A DNA stretch of 64,000 nucleotides from Bacteroides acidifaciens. GTDB lineage: Bacteria > Bacteroidota > Bacteroidia > Bacteroidales > Bacteroidaceae. The translations under genes and the position numbers were made by a program. Below the pieces are notes generated by a model, which made no database searches, was not told the origin of the DNA, and saw only the letters and a list, made by a program, of their open reading frames with translations. Location of the stretch: assembly GCF_024623065.1 (NCBI RefSeq), contig NZ_JANJZR010000011.1, positions 25,453 to 89,452 of the forward strand, written 5' to 3'. Below, piece after piece: positions 1 through 8,909 of the stretch. How positions within the stretch are numbered: the stretch's first letter is position 1; every line of letters starts with the position of its first letter.

Positions 1-708
1 GAGCAGTCGGAAGAACAGGGAAATCGAATGCGGCAAGCATTGCTCATGCTGGACGTACCAAGTAGCATACGTGCGATAGACCAGATACTTGACAAAAGAA
101 AAGACGCTATCAGAATCAACAATGAAATGTTTCCTTTCGGACTTTACACAGAGTTGAGCGGAGCTTACCAGTTCGAAAACATGTTCACCATTCTGAAAGC
201 TCTTGCGGTACTGACCAAATTGAACTACAACATCACCCCCCGGAACTACTTCGACGGTTTTGCAAACGTTTGTCAACTCACCGGACTGATGGGGCGTTGG
301 CAGAAAGTGCACAGCTATCCGGACATTATCTGTGACACGGGACATAATATCGACGGAATCGAATATATCCACGTACAACTCGATGCTATCCGCAAAACTT
401 TCGGTCAGGAAATTCATTTCGTATTCGGCATGGTCAATGACAAAGATATCAAAGGTGTCCTGCAAGTGTTGCCGAAAGATGCCACTTACTACTTCACCAA
501 AGCTAGCGTGAAACGTGCGCTGCCGGAAAATGAATTGATGGAACTGGCAGAACAAGCCGGATTGAAAGGAACTGCCTACCCTACTGTGGTGGATGCCGTA
601 CAGGCAGCGAAAAAGAACTGCCCCCCAAAAGATCTTATCTTCGTGGGAGGCAGCAATTTCATTGTCGCAGACTTGTTAGCGAACCGCGATACACTCAATC
701 TCTACTAA
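1..708 (+). CDS. folC: Bifunctional folylpolyglutamate synthase/dihydrofolate synthase, C-terminal part
   Basis: This is the 3' part of an ORF that is open from the first base, so the gene begins before the window; the ATG at 28 is internal. FolC adds glutamate to folates and joins dihydropteroate to glutamate using ATP. The visible part holds the end of the Mur-ligase-like central domain and the C-terminal domain, with the typical stretches GLMGRWQ, DTGHN and FVFGMVNDKD, and ends in the family-like VGGSNFIVADLL. Its last 33 bases overlap the convergent ridA gene on the other strand. The family is clear from the motifs; the N-terminal P-loop is outside the window and cannot be checked. Confidence 0.93.
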   Translation, partial: EQSEEQGNRMRQALLMLDVPSSIRAIDQILDKRKDAIRINNEMFPFGLYTELSGAYQFENMFTILKALAVLTKLNYNITPRNYFDGFANVCQLTGLMGRWQKVHSYPDIICDTGHNIDGIEYIHVQLDAIRKTFGQEIHFVFGMVNDKDIKGVLQVLPKDATYYFTKASVKRALPENELMELAEQAGLKGTAYPTVVDAVQAAKKNCPPKDLIFVGGSNFIVADLLANRDTLNLY

Positions 709-1050
709 CGCATCCTTTGGCAAAGCTTTTACGGCAAACGCCGAGCGTGCCGGAAAAGCTCCATCAAAATAGGTGGCATACACGCCATTCATCCCTGCAA
801 AGAGGGACATATCCTGAAGAAATACAGTAGTTTTGACAATGTCAGCCATTGTCAATCCTGCTTCTTCAAGAATGTGTTTGATATTCTCCAACGACTGACG
901 CGCCTGTCCTTCTATCCCTTCAGCCATCTCTCCCGTAGCGGCATCAATAGGTAATTGCCCGGACACAAATACCATTCCATTAGCTTCTATCGCCTGGCTG
1001 TAAGGCCCGATAGCTCCGGGTGCTTTCTCACTGCAAATTACTTTTTTCAT
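676..1050 (-). CDS. ridA: RidA/YjgF family reactive-intermediate deaminase
   Basis: A 124-residue protein of the usual RidA length. RidA enzymes hydrolyse reactive enamine/imine intermediates released by PLP enzymes and so protect other enzymes from damage. Family landmarks are GAIGPYSQAI near the N-terminus, VFVSGQLP, and the C-terminal EIECIAVR; RSAF holds the arginine that normally contacts the carboxylate of the substrate. The gene is convergent with folC and overlaps its 3' end by 33 bases. A TATCTTTG -7 element lies about 32 bases upstream of the ATG with TTTG 17 bases further up, so it probably has its own promoter. Confidence 0.93.
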   Translation of the reverse strand: MKKVICSEKAPGAIGPYSQAIEANGMVFVSGQLPIDAATGEMAEGIEGQARQSLENIKHILEEAGLTMADIVKTTVFLQDMSLFAGMNGVYATYFDGAFPARSAFAVKALPKDALVEIECIAVR

Positions 1051-1081
1051 ATTTATTCTTATTTTCTGTTTTACTGACTTT

Positions 1082-1110
1082 CAAAGATAGTAAAAAAAAA
1101 CACTCGCAAA
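1082..1110 (-). promoter_or_regulatory. Promoter of ridA
   Basis: On the minus strand TATCTTTG (1089-1082) matches the Bacteroides -7 consensus TAnnTTTG and TTTG (1110-1107) lies 17 bases upstream as a -33 element. The predicted transcript start falls about 25 bases before the ridA ATG. Confidence 0.6.
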
Positions 1111-1344
1111 ACGATTCATTCACAAAATTACACCATCCCATTGCATTATCACTTCCCACTTTTCCGGCTGTCCGGCTCCGTGCGGACCATGCGGAACTGT
1201 GACAATCACCAAATCACAGCGGAAAATCAACGTCACCTTTATCTGTTTCAACAACTCATCTATCAAAACTCTCAAATCCTAGAGAAGCTTGGAATGGCGG
1301 TCCCAAACGATAGTACATACACTAACTTTTTGGGGCAACCTCTT

Positions 1345-3060
1345 TTACTTGCAGTATTTCTTAATCAATTCGTCCACGTTCGGATCGCCCAGTTCCTTCG
1401 CTTTCTTGAAGTTTGCGCAAGCCTCGTCCGTCTTCTTCAACTGCACCTGGCAAAGTCCCAGCAAGCGGTAGGCTTCGCCGTATTTCGGGTCATTTTTCAG
1501 AATACCATTCAGTATTTCAATAGCTTTCTCATAGCGTCCTACACGCAGGTTGACAACAGCGTTTTCGGCCTGGTAAGTCAAGTCTGCGGGGTTCAGTTCC
1601 ACTGCTTTTGCAATGTCGTCCAATGCACGTTGGTATTGGCGCGCTTTCAAGGCAGCTTGTTCGCGATAATAATAAAACACGTCGTTCACCTGACCGTTGA
1701 CAGCTTTAAAATAAGCGTCATAATCGAGCATTGCGTTCCGCGGCTGGCCGGCATTCATATTTATTTGCGCACGTTCCAGCAGATAAGGGGCAAAGTCGGC
1801 GGTAATCGGTTGCGGACAACGGGCGATGCAGCTATCCATCAATACCAAAATCTCTTTCGGTTCAGCTTTCAACAACTCTTTCGTCTTCGCAGCACTGAAG
1901 AACGTACCGGCAGAAGCCATATTGCTGGCATTTACTTTCTCATAAGCCGCCAAAGCTCCGGCATAATCCTGCTGGGCAAATAATATATCGCCTTCCAGTT
2001 GCACGTATATAGGCAGCGGGTCGATAGCGAATGCCTGACGGACATTCTTCAAAGCAGTGTCATACGTCCAATCCTTATACGTTTTCTCCGGCTTCGACAG
2101 TTGGTAAGCATACATCAGCTTACCTATATTATAATATACATCATCTTTCTTCTGAGCCACTTTCAAAGCCTGATTCAAGTCGACAACGGCTTTATCGAAC
2201 CAAGACTGGTTGTCCTTAGCCTTAGCCACATAATAATTCGCGCGGCGCAGATAACCGTCTGTGTTAGCAGGGAACTGACGAATAAAATCATCCAGCAACT
2301 TGCCATAATCCTCTGATGACAGACTGGAAGAAGCCATGAACAAATACACCAATGCTTGGTCTTCCGTATCCGGCAACCCTTTCTGGATACCGATACTCTT
2401 CAGTGCTGCATCCCCAAGCGAAAGGGCGCTAATCTTCTGAGCCATGGCAAAGGCAGCTCCTGCGGCATAACAGGTAGTCACTGTATCGAGCCCGGACGAC
2501 TTCTGCGCAATGCCGAACACCTGACCTTCTACATTCATCACCGGACAGCTCACCATCTTGTCTTTCATCTGCATGCCCAACGTATAATAATGGTATTCGC
2601 CGGCCACCTTGGAAACCTCTTTCACCTTGCCCGAAACGCAAGCAATGCTTTTCTGTGTAGAATAGGGAAGCATCCACGCATCAGTTCCTACTGCCGGAGT
2701 AGTCTTAGCCACCACCAACGCAGGTACTTTCTTTTCGGTAATAGCTACACGGAACTTGATGACATCATACATATCATTCGCTCCAAGTATGGTGCTAACC
2801 GGCATCTGTTTGCCTTCCGCCGTGATAACCACCGCACGCTCGGCGCCTTTAAAAAGAGAGTAGTCGGACAAAGCCAACCCATCTTCGGACACGAAAAATC
2901 CATTTCCGGTATTCAGCATCTTGTCATTCTTGTCATAAGTCACTACAGAGAAGACAGCACGTTTCGCCTTCTCCACCCATTTAGGGGTTTGTGCCATGCT
3001 TCCCTGTGCTAGGAAGAAAAGCAACAAAGGTAGGATTAAAATCTTCTTCATATCAGTCAT
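1345..3060 (-). CDS. Degenerate trypsin-like protease domain plus TPR protein, exported
   Basis: A 571-residue protein with an N-terminal signal peptide ending near QGSMAQ. Residues about 30-220 have the layout of an S1C/DegP-like protease domain: GNGFFVSEDGLALSDYSLFKGA aligns with the segment that normally ends in TNxHVVxGA, YDVIKFRV carries the usual Asp, and VSCPVMNVEGQVFGI sits where GNSGGPxxNxxGxVxGI is expected. In this reading the catalytic His and Ser are both replaced (Ser and Val). Residues about 230-570 are tetratricopeptide repeats, including AYRLLGLCQVQLKKTDEACANFKKA. It overlaps rlmB by 8 bases if the first ATG is used; the ATG three codons later (MKKILIL) avoids the overlap. 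It is probably a periplasmic pseudoprotease scaffold, but the function is unknown. Confidence 0.8.
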   Translation of the reverse strand: MTDMKKILILPLLLFFLAQGSMAQTPKWVEKAKRAVFSVVTYDKNDKMLNTGNGFFVSEDGLALSDYSLFKGAERAVVITAEGKQMPVSTILGANDMYDVIKFRVAITEKKVPALVVAKTTPAVGTDAWMLPYSTQKSIACVSGKVKEVSKVAGEYHYYTLGMQMKDKMVSCPVMNVEGQVFGIAQKSSGLDTVTTCYAAGAAFAMAQKISALSLGDAALKSIGIQKGLPDTEDQALVYLFMASSSLSSEDYGKLLDDFIRQFPANTDGYLRRANYYVAKAKDNQSWFDKAVVDLNQALKVAQKKDDVYYNIGKLMYAYQLSKPEKTYKDWTYDTALKNVRQAFAIDPLPIYVQLEGDILFAQQDYAGALAAYEKVNASNMASAGTFFSAAKTKELLKAEPKEILVLMDSCIARCPQPITADFAPYLLERAQINMNAGQPRNAMLDYDAYFKAVNGQVNDVFYYYREQAALKARQYQRALDDIAKAVELNPADLTYQAENAVVNLRVGRYEKAIEILNGILKNDPKYGEAYRLLGLCQVQLKKTDEACANFKKAKELGDPNVDELIKKYCK

Positions 3061-3796
3061 TGTTTCTTTGTTTCACACCTTCGTAAATCAAGATGCCTGC
3101 AGCCACGGAAACGTTCAGAGACTCGATTTTTCCCAACATCGGTATCTTCACCCATTCGTCGCAGAGCGCCAGATTCTCATAAGACACCCCTGTATCCTCC
3201 GCTCCCATGATGATACACAACGGGCCTGTATAATCGGCTTTCGTATAGTCGTAATCCCCCTTCTCAGTGGCAGCCACAATGCGGAAACCGCTATCTTTCA
3301 GGTATTGCAGCGTCGAACGCAAGCTCTGCTCGCGGCATACAGGAAGCGTATGCAACGCCCCTGCCGAAGTCTTCACGGCATCCGCATTCACAGATGCGCT
3401 GCCACGGGCAGGAATAATCACGGCGTCTACGGCAGCACACTCGCAAGTACGGGCAATCGCACCGAAATTACGCACATCCGTCACTCCGTCCAGCATCACA
3501 AAAAACGGATTCTTCCCCTGCTCGAACAAGAAAGGAACAAGGTCTTCCGTCTTCTGATAAGTCACAGACGAAATGAACGCCACCACACCTTGGTGATTCT
3601 TCCGGGTAATACGGTTGATACGCTCCACCGGAACACGCTGAACCGGAATCAACAAACCTTTCAAAGCTGCAAAAAGTTCCTTGGAAAGTTCACTCTGAAT
3701 GTCTTTCTTTACCAGGATTTTATCAATCTCTTTTCCAGCCTGAATGGCTTCTATCACGGCACGAACGCCGAAAATCATTTCACTTTTATCTAACAT
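3053..3796 (-). CDS. rlmB: 23S rRNA (guanosine-2'-O)-methyltransferase RlmB / TrmH family
   Basis: A SpoU-class (SPOUT) methyltransferase of 247 residues that uses SAM to methylate a ribose 2'-OH in rRNA. It has the N-terminal substrate-binding domain (IFGVRAVIEAI to about residue 80) and the C-terminal knotted domain with the three usual motifs: DGVTDVRNFGAIART (motif 1), GAEDTGVS (motif 2) and IPMLGKIESLNVSVAAGILIYE (motif 3). It lies 56 bases downstream of recN and overlaps the next gene slightly, so it looks like part of the dnaN-to-TPR minus-strand run. RlmB (G2251) is the likeliest family member; another TrmH-type rRNA or tRNA target cannot be excluded from sequence alone. Confidence 0.9.
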   Translation of the reverse strand: MLDKSEMIFGVRAVIEAIQAGKEIDKILVKKDIQSELSKELFAALKGLLIPVQRVPVERINRITRKNHQGVVAFISSVTYQKTEDLVPFLFEQGKNPFFVMLDGVTDVRNFGAIARTCECAAVDAVIIPARGSASVNADAVKTSAGALHTLPVCREQSLRSTLQYLKDSGFRIVAATEKGDYDYTKADYTGPLCIIMGAEDTGVSYENLALCDEWVKIPMLGKIESLNVSVAAGILIYEGVKQRNND

Positions 3797-3852
3797 CGCG
3801 GTTATTTACTATTTTACTATTTACCAATTAACTATTTGTCTACCCCTAATCG

Positions 3853-5514
3853 TTACTTGCTGTTTAACAGAGCTTTGGCGTTACTGAGAGCGGCTTCGGT
3901 CAGCGTAGCGCCGCTCAACATATGAGCAATTTCCTCTACCCGTTCTTCATCGGTGAGACGGCGGATATGGCTGTTCGTTTCCGTATCACTGTCTTTCTTA
4001 TATACTTTATAATGCGCACGTCCGCGGGCAGCGATTTGCGGCAAGTGGGTGATACTGATAACCTGGCGATTCTGCTCGCCCATCTCCTGCATCATGTCCG
4101 CCATGCGGTCGGCTATCTCGCCGGATACTCCGGTGTCTATCTCATCAAACACGATGGTCGGCAGCTTCACGGCTCCGGCAATCATGGCTTTGATAGAAAG
4201 CATGACGCGGGCTATCTCACCGCCCGAAGCTACGGAAGAGATATTCTGCAACATACCGTTCTTGTTGGCGGAAAACAGGAAGCCGACAGTGTCTTCCCCT
4301 TGCAATCCGGGTTCTTTCTTGAATCCCATTTCCACCTGAAAACGAACGTTCGGCATCCCTAGCGGAACCAAGCGTGCCGCCAATTGCTTTTCCACTTCAC
4401 GTGCCGCCTTCGTACGGGCTTTGGTGAGCAGTTCCGCCTGTTGCTTCACTTGCTTATATTGTTCTTCCTTGCGGTCGGTCAGCCCGGCAATACGGTCATC
4501 ATAAGAAGTGATGGCAGACAACTTGCTCCGATACTCTTCCGTCAATGCAATCAGCTCGCCGAGTGTCTGTACACGATGTTTCTGTTGCAAGGAATAAATC
4601 AGGTTCAAGCGCTCGTTCACTTCATCGAGCCGCACAGGATTAAATTCTACAGAGTCACTTTGCGAAGAGACTTCATGCGAAATATCCTTCAGCTCGATAT
4701 AAGCACTTTCCATACGTTCGGTAAGCTCCTTGGCGGGTTGGTAGACTCTTTGCAGGCTGTTCAGCGTGTTCAGACTATCTTTCAGATAAGAGAGCAAACC
4801 GCCCTCGTCGGAAACAAAGGATTGCTCCACCCGGTAAAGCCCCGCCTTGATTTCTTCCGCATGGCTCAAGGTTTCGGCTTCCTGTTCCAGCTCTTCCTGC
4901 TCGCCTTCGGAAAGGTGGGCTTCTTCGAGCTGTTCCAGTTGGAAACGTATATAATCCTCGTCCGCACGGCTCTTCTCCGCCAGTGCCGTCAGTTCCGCCA
5001 GTTCGCGTTCGGTCTGCTTCCATTCGGCATAACGGGCATGGTATTTTTCCAATGCAGCGTCATTATGTGCCAATATATCAAGTACATTCAACTGGAAACC
5101 TTCTTTATTGAGCAACAGGTTCTGATGCTGTGAATGTACATCAATCAACAGCTCGCCCAGCTCCTTGATTTGCGCCAGTGATGCAGGAGTATCATTGATG
5201 AATGCCCGGCTCTTGCCGGATGCCTGCACTTCACGGCGCAAAATGCACTCCTCGTCATATTCCAGTTCGTTGTCTTCAAAAAACGGACGCATACCGTAGC
5301 CCGATATATCAAAACGAGCTTCTATGATACATTTAGAAGCTCCACGACGAATCGCCTTCACATCGGCACGCTGTCCCAGCAGCAGACCGATGGCTCCTAG
5401 AATAATTGATTTTCCGGCTCCCGTTTCACCTGTTATAACGGAAAAACCTGTCTCGAAACTGATGTCCAGTTTCTCTATCAACGCGTAATTCTGAATGTAT
5501 AGTGAACGTAACAT
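3853..5514 (-). CDS. recN: DNA repair protein RecN
   Basis: A 553-residue SMC-like ATPase that acts in double-strand break repair by holding and processing broken ends. The N-terminal Walker A GETGAGKS is at about residue 29, the signature ASGGEIARVMLSIK at about 428, and Walker B IVFDEIDTGVSG at about 456. The region between is coiled coil, rich in Glu, Gln, Leu and Lys, from roughly residues 150 to 360. Length and motif order are standard for RecN. It follows coaBC by 9 bases and precedes rlmB. Confidence 0.96.
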   Translation of the reverse strand: MLRSLYIQNYALIEKLDISFETGFSVITGETGAGKSIILGAIGLLLGQRADVKAIRRGASKCIIEARFDISGYGMRPFFEDNELEYDEECILRREVQASGKSRAFINDTPASLAQIKELGELLIDVHSQHQNLLLNKEGFQLNVLDILAHNDAALEKYHARYAEWKQTERELAELTALAEKSRADEDYIRFQLEQLEEAHLSEGEQEELEQEAETLSHAEEIKAGLYRVEQSFVSDEGGLLSYLKDSLNTLNSLQRVYQPAKELTERMESAYIELKDISHEVSSQSDSVEFNPVRLDEVNERLNLIYSLQQKHRVQTLGELIALTEEYRSKLSAITSYDDRIAGLTDRKEEQYKQVKQQAELLTKARTKAAREVEKQLAARLVPLGMPNVRFQVEMGFKKEPGLQGEDTVGFLFSANKNGMLQNISSVASGGEIARVMLSIKAMIAGAVKLPTIVFDEIDTGVSGEIADRMADMMQEMGEQNRQVISITHLPQIAARGRAHYKVYKKDSDTETNSHIRRLTDEERVEEIAHMLSGATLTEAALSNAKALLNSK

Positions 5515-5523
5515 TGGGATAAG

Positions 5524-6741
5524 TTAAGAGTTAAGAGTTGAGAGTTTCAATTCATCAGACAGACGGTCGATGATATCCTGCGCCACTTCCGTTTTCGATT
5601 TCAGCGGATAGTCCGTGCGGCCTTTCCGGTCGATGATACTGATTTTGTTGGTATCGTGACGGAAGCCGGCTCCCACGTCGTTCAGCGAGTTGAGCACGAT
5701 AAAGTCGAAGTTCTTGCGTTCGAGCTTTCCTTCAGCGTTCTGCTGCTCGTTGTTGGTTTCGAGAGCAAAGCCCACCAACAACTGACCTTCTCTTTTCGCA
5801 GCCCCCAAGCCGGCTGCAATATCTTTCGTTGCTTGAAGATGCAATGTCAGTTCCCTCTCTTTCTCCCGTTTTATCTTCTTGTCGGCCACTGTCTCCGGAC
5901 GATAATCGGCAACTGCCGCACAGAGGATGGCTGCATCGGCATCGGAGAAACAGGCTTGTGAGGCGACATGCATTTCTTCCGCCGATTCCACGTCAATACG
6001 GTGGATACGGGAGTGCTTTGCCTCCAGTTGCACAGGCCCCGCAATCAGCGTAACTTCCGCGCCACGGCGGGCGCATTCTTCCGCCAAAGCGAATCCCATC
6101 TTGCCTGAAGAATAATTGCCGATAAAACGGACAGGATCTATCTTTTCATAGGTAGGCCCGGCTGTTATCATAATTTTCCGCCCTTGCAACTCGCCACTTG
6201 TCGAGAAGAATTCATCCAGTGCACGGATGATGGCTTCCGGCTCTTCCATACGTCCCTTCCCTACCAGATGGCTGGCAAGTTCTCCCGTTCCCGGTTCGAT
6301 AATATGATTGCCAAACGAGCGCAGTGTGTCCAAGTTCTTCTGAGTGGAAGGGTGGGCATACATATCCAAATCCATGGCAGGAGCAACAAATACCGGGGCT
6401 TTTGCCGAAAGATAAGTGGTTATCAGCATATTGTCGGCTATCCCGTTTGCCATCTTGCCGATGGTAGAAGCGGTGGCAGGCGCAATCAGCATCGCATCCG
6501 CCCACAGGCCAAGGTCAACGTGGCTGTTCCACGTCCCGTCACGTTGAGCAAAAAATTCGCTGATGACCGGTTTGCTAGTCAAAGCCGAAAGAGTGATGGG
6601 AGTAATAAATTCTTTTCCCGCCGGAGTAATTACGACTTGCACTTCCGCCCCTTGCTTAATAAGTCCGCGAATGATATAACAAGCCTTGTACGCGGCAATA
6701 CTGCCGGTAATTCCAAGAATTATCTTTTTTCCTTTTAGCAT
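5524..6741 (-). CDS. coaBC: Bifunctional phosphopantothenoylcysteine decarboxylase/synthetase
   Basis: CoaBC makes 4'-phosphopantetheine for coenzyme A: the C-terminal CoaB half ligates cysteine to 4'-phosphopantothenate using CTP, and the N-terminal CoaC half decarboxylates the product with FMN. The CoaC half (residues 1 to about 185) shows GITGSIAAYKA, the catalytic histidine in NSHVDLGLWAD, and PAMDLDMY. The CoaB half begins at ITAGPTYEKIDPVRFIGN and includes the dimerisation segment SSGKMG. Its ATG shares one base with the stop of the upstream exonuclease gene (TAATG), a sign of translational coupling. Confidence 0.96.
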   Translation of the reverse strand: MLKGKKIILGITGSIAAYKACYIIRGLIKQGAEVQVVITPAGKEFITPITLSALTSKPVISEFFAQRDGTWNSHVDLGLWADAMLIAPATASTIGKMANGIADNMLITTYLSAKAPVFVAPAMDLDMYAHPSTQKNLDTLRSFGNHIIEPGTGELASHLVGKGRMEEPEAIIRALDEFFSTSGELQGRKIMITAGPTYEKIDPVRFIGNYSSGKMGFALAEECARRGAEVTLIAGPVQLEAKHSRIHRIDVESAEEMHVASQACFSDADAAILCAAVADYRPETVADKKIKREKERELTLHLQATKDIAAGLGAAKREGQLLVGFALETNNEQQNAEGKLERKNFDFIVLNSLNDVGAGFRHDTNKISIIDRKGRTDYPLKSKTEVAQDIIDRLSDELKLSTLNS

Positions 6742-7520
6742 TATTTTGTAATCAAATTACTCATTTCACGCAAACGGATTTTTGTCAATGTCGCTTTTGT
6801 ATTCAGCGTAAAATCACTGTTCAAAATCCAACTGTAATATCCGGGGTCTTTCTTCAATACCTCAGCTACGGACATTCCTTTGTACTTTCCGAAATTGAAC
6901 ACTTCTACCCCATTATCATCGTACACCATACGTCCGGCAAAGTCCACATTCTTGTTGTAGCTGGAGTAATCCGCCAAAAATGCCATATCGTTCTGAAGGT
7001 CGGGATAACGGTCGAGTTGTGCTTTCAGCACTTCGTAAGTAGCCCGCGTATCCGCTTCCGCAGTATGCGCATCTTCCAGATTCTTTTCGCAATAGAATTT
7101 GTAGGCAGCAGACAGGGTACGTTGTTCCATTTTGTGGAAAATCACCTGTACATCTATAAATTTCCGCTTTGTCATGTCGATATCTACTCCGGCACGCAGA
7201 AACTCTTCCGCCAGCACCGGAATATCGAAACGATTGGAATTGAATCCCGCCAAGTCACAACCCTCGATATCGCGGGCAATGTTCTTTGCCACTTCCTTGA
7301 AAGTAGGGCAGTCAGCCACATCGGCATCATAAATACCGTGTACGGCAGAAGATGCTTCCGGTATATGCATTTCAGGGTTGATACGCAAGGTTTTTGCTTC
7401 CTCGTTCCCATTCGGGTAAACTTTCAAATAACAGATTTCAACAATACGGTCTGTGTTGATATTGGTTCCAGTCGTCTCAAGGTCGAAAAAGACGATGGGA
7501 TTTTTCAAGTTTAATTTCAT
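6741..7520 (-). CDS. DEDDh 3'-5' exonuclease, DnaQ-like, with C-terminal Exo-X-like extension
   Basis: A 259-residue exonuclease. The DnaQ-type ExoI motif is FFDLETTG, ExoII includes NSNRFDIPVL, and ExoIII is HTAEADTRATYEVL, giving the DEDDh acidic set and its histidine. The C-terminal 60 residues contain FNFGKYKGMSVAEVLKKDPGYYSWIL, a small module also found after exonucleases of the ExoX type. The gene sits directly downstream of dnaN, which fits a replication or repair proofreading role, but it is not the classical epsilon subunit with a clamp motif that I can point to. Confidence 0.9.
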   Translation of the reverse strand: MKLNLKNPIVFFDLETTGTNINTDRIVEICYLKVYPNGNEEAKTLRINPEMHIPEASSAVHGIYDADVADCPTFKEVAKNIARDIEGCDLAGFNSNRFDIPVLAEEFLRAGVDIDMTKRKFIDVQVIFHKMEQRTLSAAYKFYCEKNLEDAHTAEADTRATYEVLKAQLDRYPDLQNDMAFLADYSSYNKNVDFAGRMVYDDNGVEVFNFGKYKGMSVAEVLKKDPGYYSWILNSDFTLNTKATLTKIRLREMSNLITK

Positions 7521-7541
7521 TTCTGTTTATTTTATTGAGTC

Positions 7542-7626
7542 ACCACAGAGGACACAGAGGACACAAAGGGTTATTTAATAATAAATATTCAAATTTATCC
7601 TCTGTGTCCTCTGCGTCCTCTGTAGT
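7542..7626. repeat. 28-bp imperfect inverted repeat between dnaN and the exonuclease gene
   Basis: The left arm (7542-7569, beginning ACCACAGAGGACACAGAGGA) and the reverse complement of the right arm (7599-7626) match at 25 of 28 positions, around a 29-base AT-rich centre. Each arm is itself built from AGAGGACAC units. It could fold as a long RNA hairpin that separates dnaN from the downstream genes, or be a small mobile palindromic element. Confidence 0.75.
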
Positions 7627-7635
7627 AAATTAACA

Positions 7636-8757
7636 TTAATCGTTCAGCATCATAGGCATCAGCAACATCAGCAAGTCTTCGTTCTCTTCCTGTTCCACGG
7701 GGATGATTACGCCGGCACGTGACGGGTCTGCCAATTCGATGATTACTTCATCTGCCGAGATATTGTTCAAGATGTCAATCAGGAAGGTAGACTTGAAGCC
7801 GATACTCATTGCGGCACCTGCATACTGGCACACCTGGGTTTCTTCGGCAGAAGTAGAGAAGTCGATATCCTGCGCTGAAATCACAATCTGGTTCTCCTGC
7901 ATACGAAGTTTAATCAAACTGCTCGCTTGTGACGAGAAGATAGACACACGGCGCAAGGCTCCCACCAACTGCTGGCGGTCTACGGTCAACTTGTGAGGGT
8001 TGTTTTGAGGAATCACCGAGTTGTAGTTTGGATAACGTCCTTCGATGAGACGGCACACCATGCGGTACTTTTCAAGCATAAATACGGCATTGCGTTCGTC
8101 AAATTCGATAGTTACGGTTCCCTGTTCTTTCGGCAGAAGGTTCTTGAGCAGCGTAGCCGGTTTCTTCGGCAGGATGAAGGCTGCGCGTTCGTTGCCTTTG
8201 GCGGCCAACGTCTTGCAACGCACCAGTTTATGACCGTCCGAAGCCACCATTGTGATGTCTTCTGTGGTAATATCGAAGTAAATACCATTCATTACAGGAC
8301 GAAGTTCATCGTCGGCCGTAGCAAATACAGAGCGGTTGATACCACCCAGCAATACTTCTGCGTCCATTTCCACACGGACAGCGTTGTCACCCAATGTAGC
8401 CGACTGCGGGAATTCATCCGCGTTCTGCCCCATCAGGCTGTATTTTCCGTTTTGGTACTGCACTGTAATTTCGTAATTCTCCGGATTGATATCGAATGTC
8501 AGCGGTTGTTCCGGTATTTCTTTCAGTGCATCAAGCAGTGTTTTCGCTACTACGGCAAAACGCCCGTTTGTATCGCCATTCACTTCGACGGTAGTCACCA
8601 TCGTTGTTTCGCTATCAGATACGGTCACAGACAATGTTCCGTCTTCCAGTTCGAAGAGGAAACAATCGAGAATAGGCAACGCATTTTTTGAATTAATCAC
8701 ACGGCTGATGGCCTGTAAATGGCTGGAAAGAGCAGTACTTGAAACGATAAATTTCAT
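7636..8757 (-). CDS. dnaN: DNA polymerase III beta subunit (sliding clamp)
   Basis: DnaN forms the ring that tethers the replicative polymerase to DNA. At 373 residues it has the standard three clamp domains. Supporting stretches are NALPILDCFLFE near the N-terminus, GIYFDITTEDITMVASDGHKL in the middle, EGRYPNYNSVIP before the third domain, and the C-terminal LMPMMLND, close to the canonical MPMR(L) ending of the binding-pocket strand. It is the first gene of the minus-strand run and diverges from the DUF3127 gene. A TAACTTTG -7 element lies about 40 bases upstream of the ATG. Confidence 0.97.
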   Translation of the reverse strand: MKFIVSSTALSSHLQAISRVINSKNALPILDCFLFELEDGTLSVTVSDSETTMVTTVEVNGDTNGRFAVVAKTLLDALKEIPEQPLTFDINPENYEITVQYQNGKYSLMGQNADEFPQSATLGDNAVRVEMDAEVLLGGINRSVFATADDELRPVMNGIYFDITTEDITMVASDGHKLVRCKTLAAKGNERAAFILPKKPATLLKNLLPKEQGTVTIEFDERNAVFMLEKYRMVCRLIEGRYPNYNSVIPQNNPHKLTVDRQQLVGALRRVSIFSSQASSLIKLRMQENQIVISAQDIDFSTSAEETQVCQYAGAAMSIGFKSTFLIDILNNISADEVIIELADPSRAGVIIPVEQEENEDLLMLLMPMMLND

Positions 8758-8795
8758 ATATTTTCGTGTATTTAAGTTTTAAAAGTTCTATCGCA

Positions 8796-8803
8796 CAAAG
8801 TTA
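8796..8803 (-). promoter_or_regulatory. Putative -7 promoter element of dnaN
   Basis: CAAAGTTA read on the minus strand is TAACTTTG, an exact TAnnTTTG match, 39 bases upstream of the dnaN ATG. A TTTG at 8831-8828 is 24 bases further up, somewhat longer than the usual spacing, so only the -7 box is called. Confidence 0.5.
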
Positions 8804-8909
8804 CGAAAAAAGATTCGTGCCACCCAACAAAACAAAAGAAAAAACAGAGTTTGTGTGAGGGATATTCCTAAAAAATCGTAACTTCGCCGCAGAATTTAAA
8901 TTAATCGCA

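Noticed and set aside
1020-1202. Short plus-strand ORF before the TPR gene
   Set aside because: It starts inside ridA on the opposite strand, has no family features and ends in low-complexity sequence.
1141-1983. Long plus-strand ORF (280 aa)
   Set aside because: It is antisense to the clear TPR/protease-like gene and has no family features; the same holds for the other long antisense ORFs, such as 11695-13047 opposite murB and the PhnP-like gene and 54361-55725 opposite the RING-like gene.
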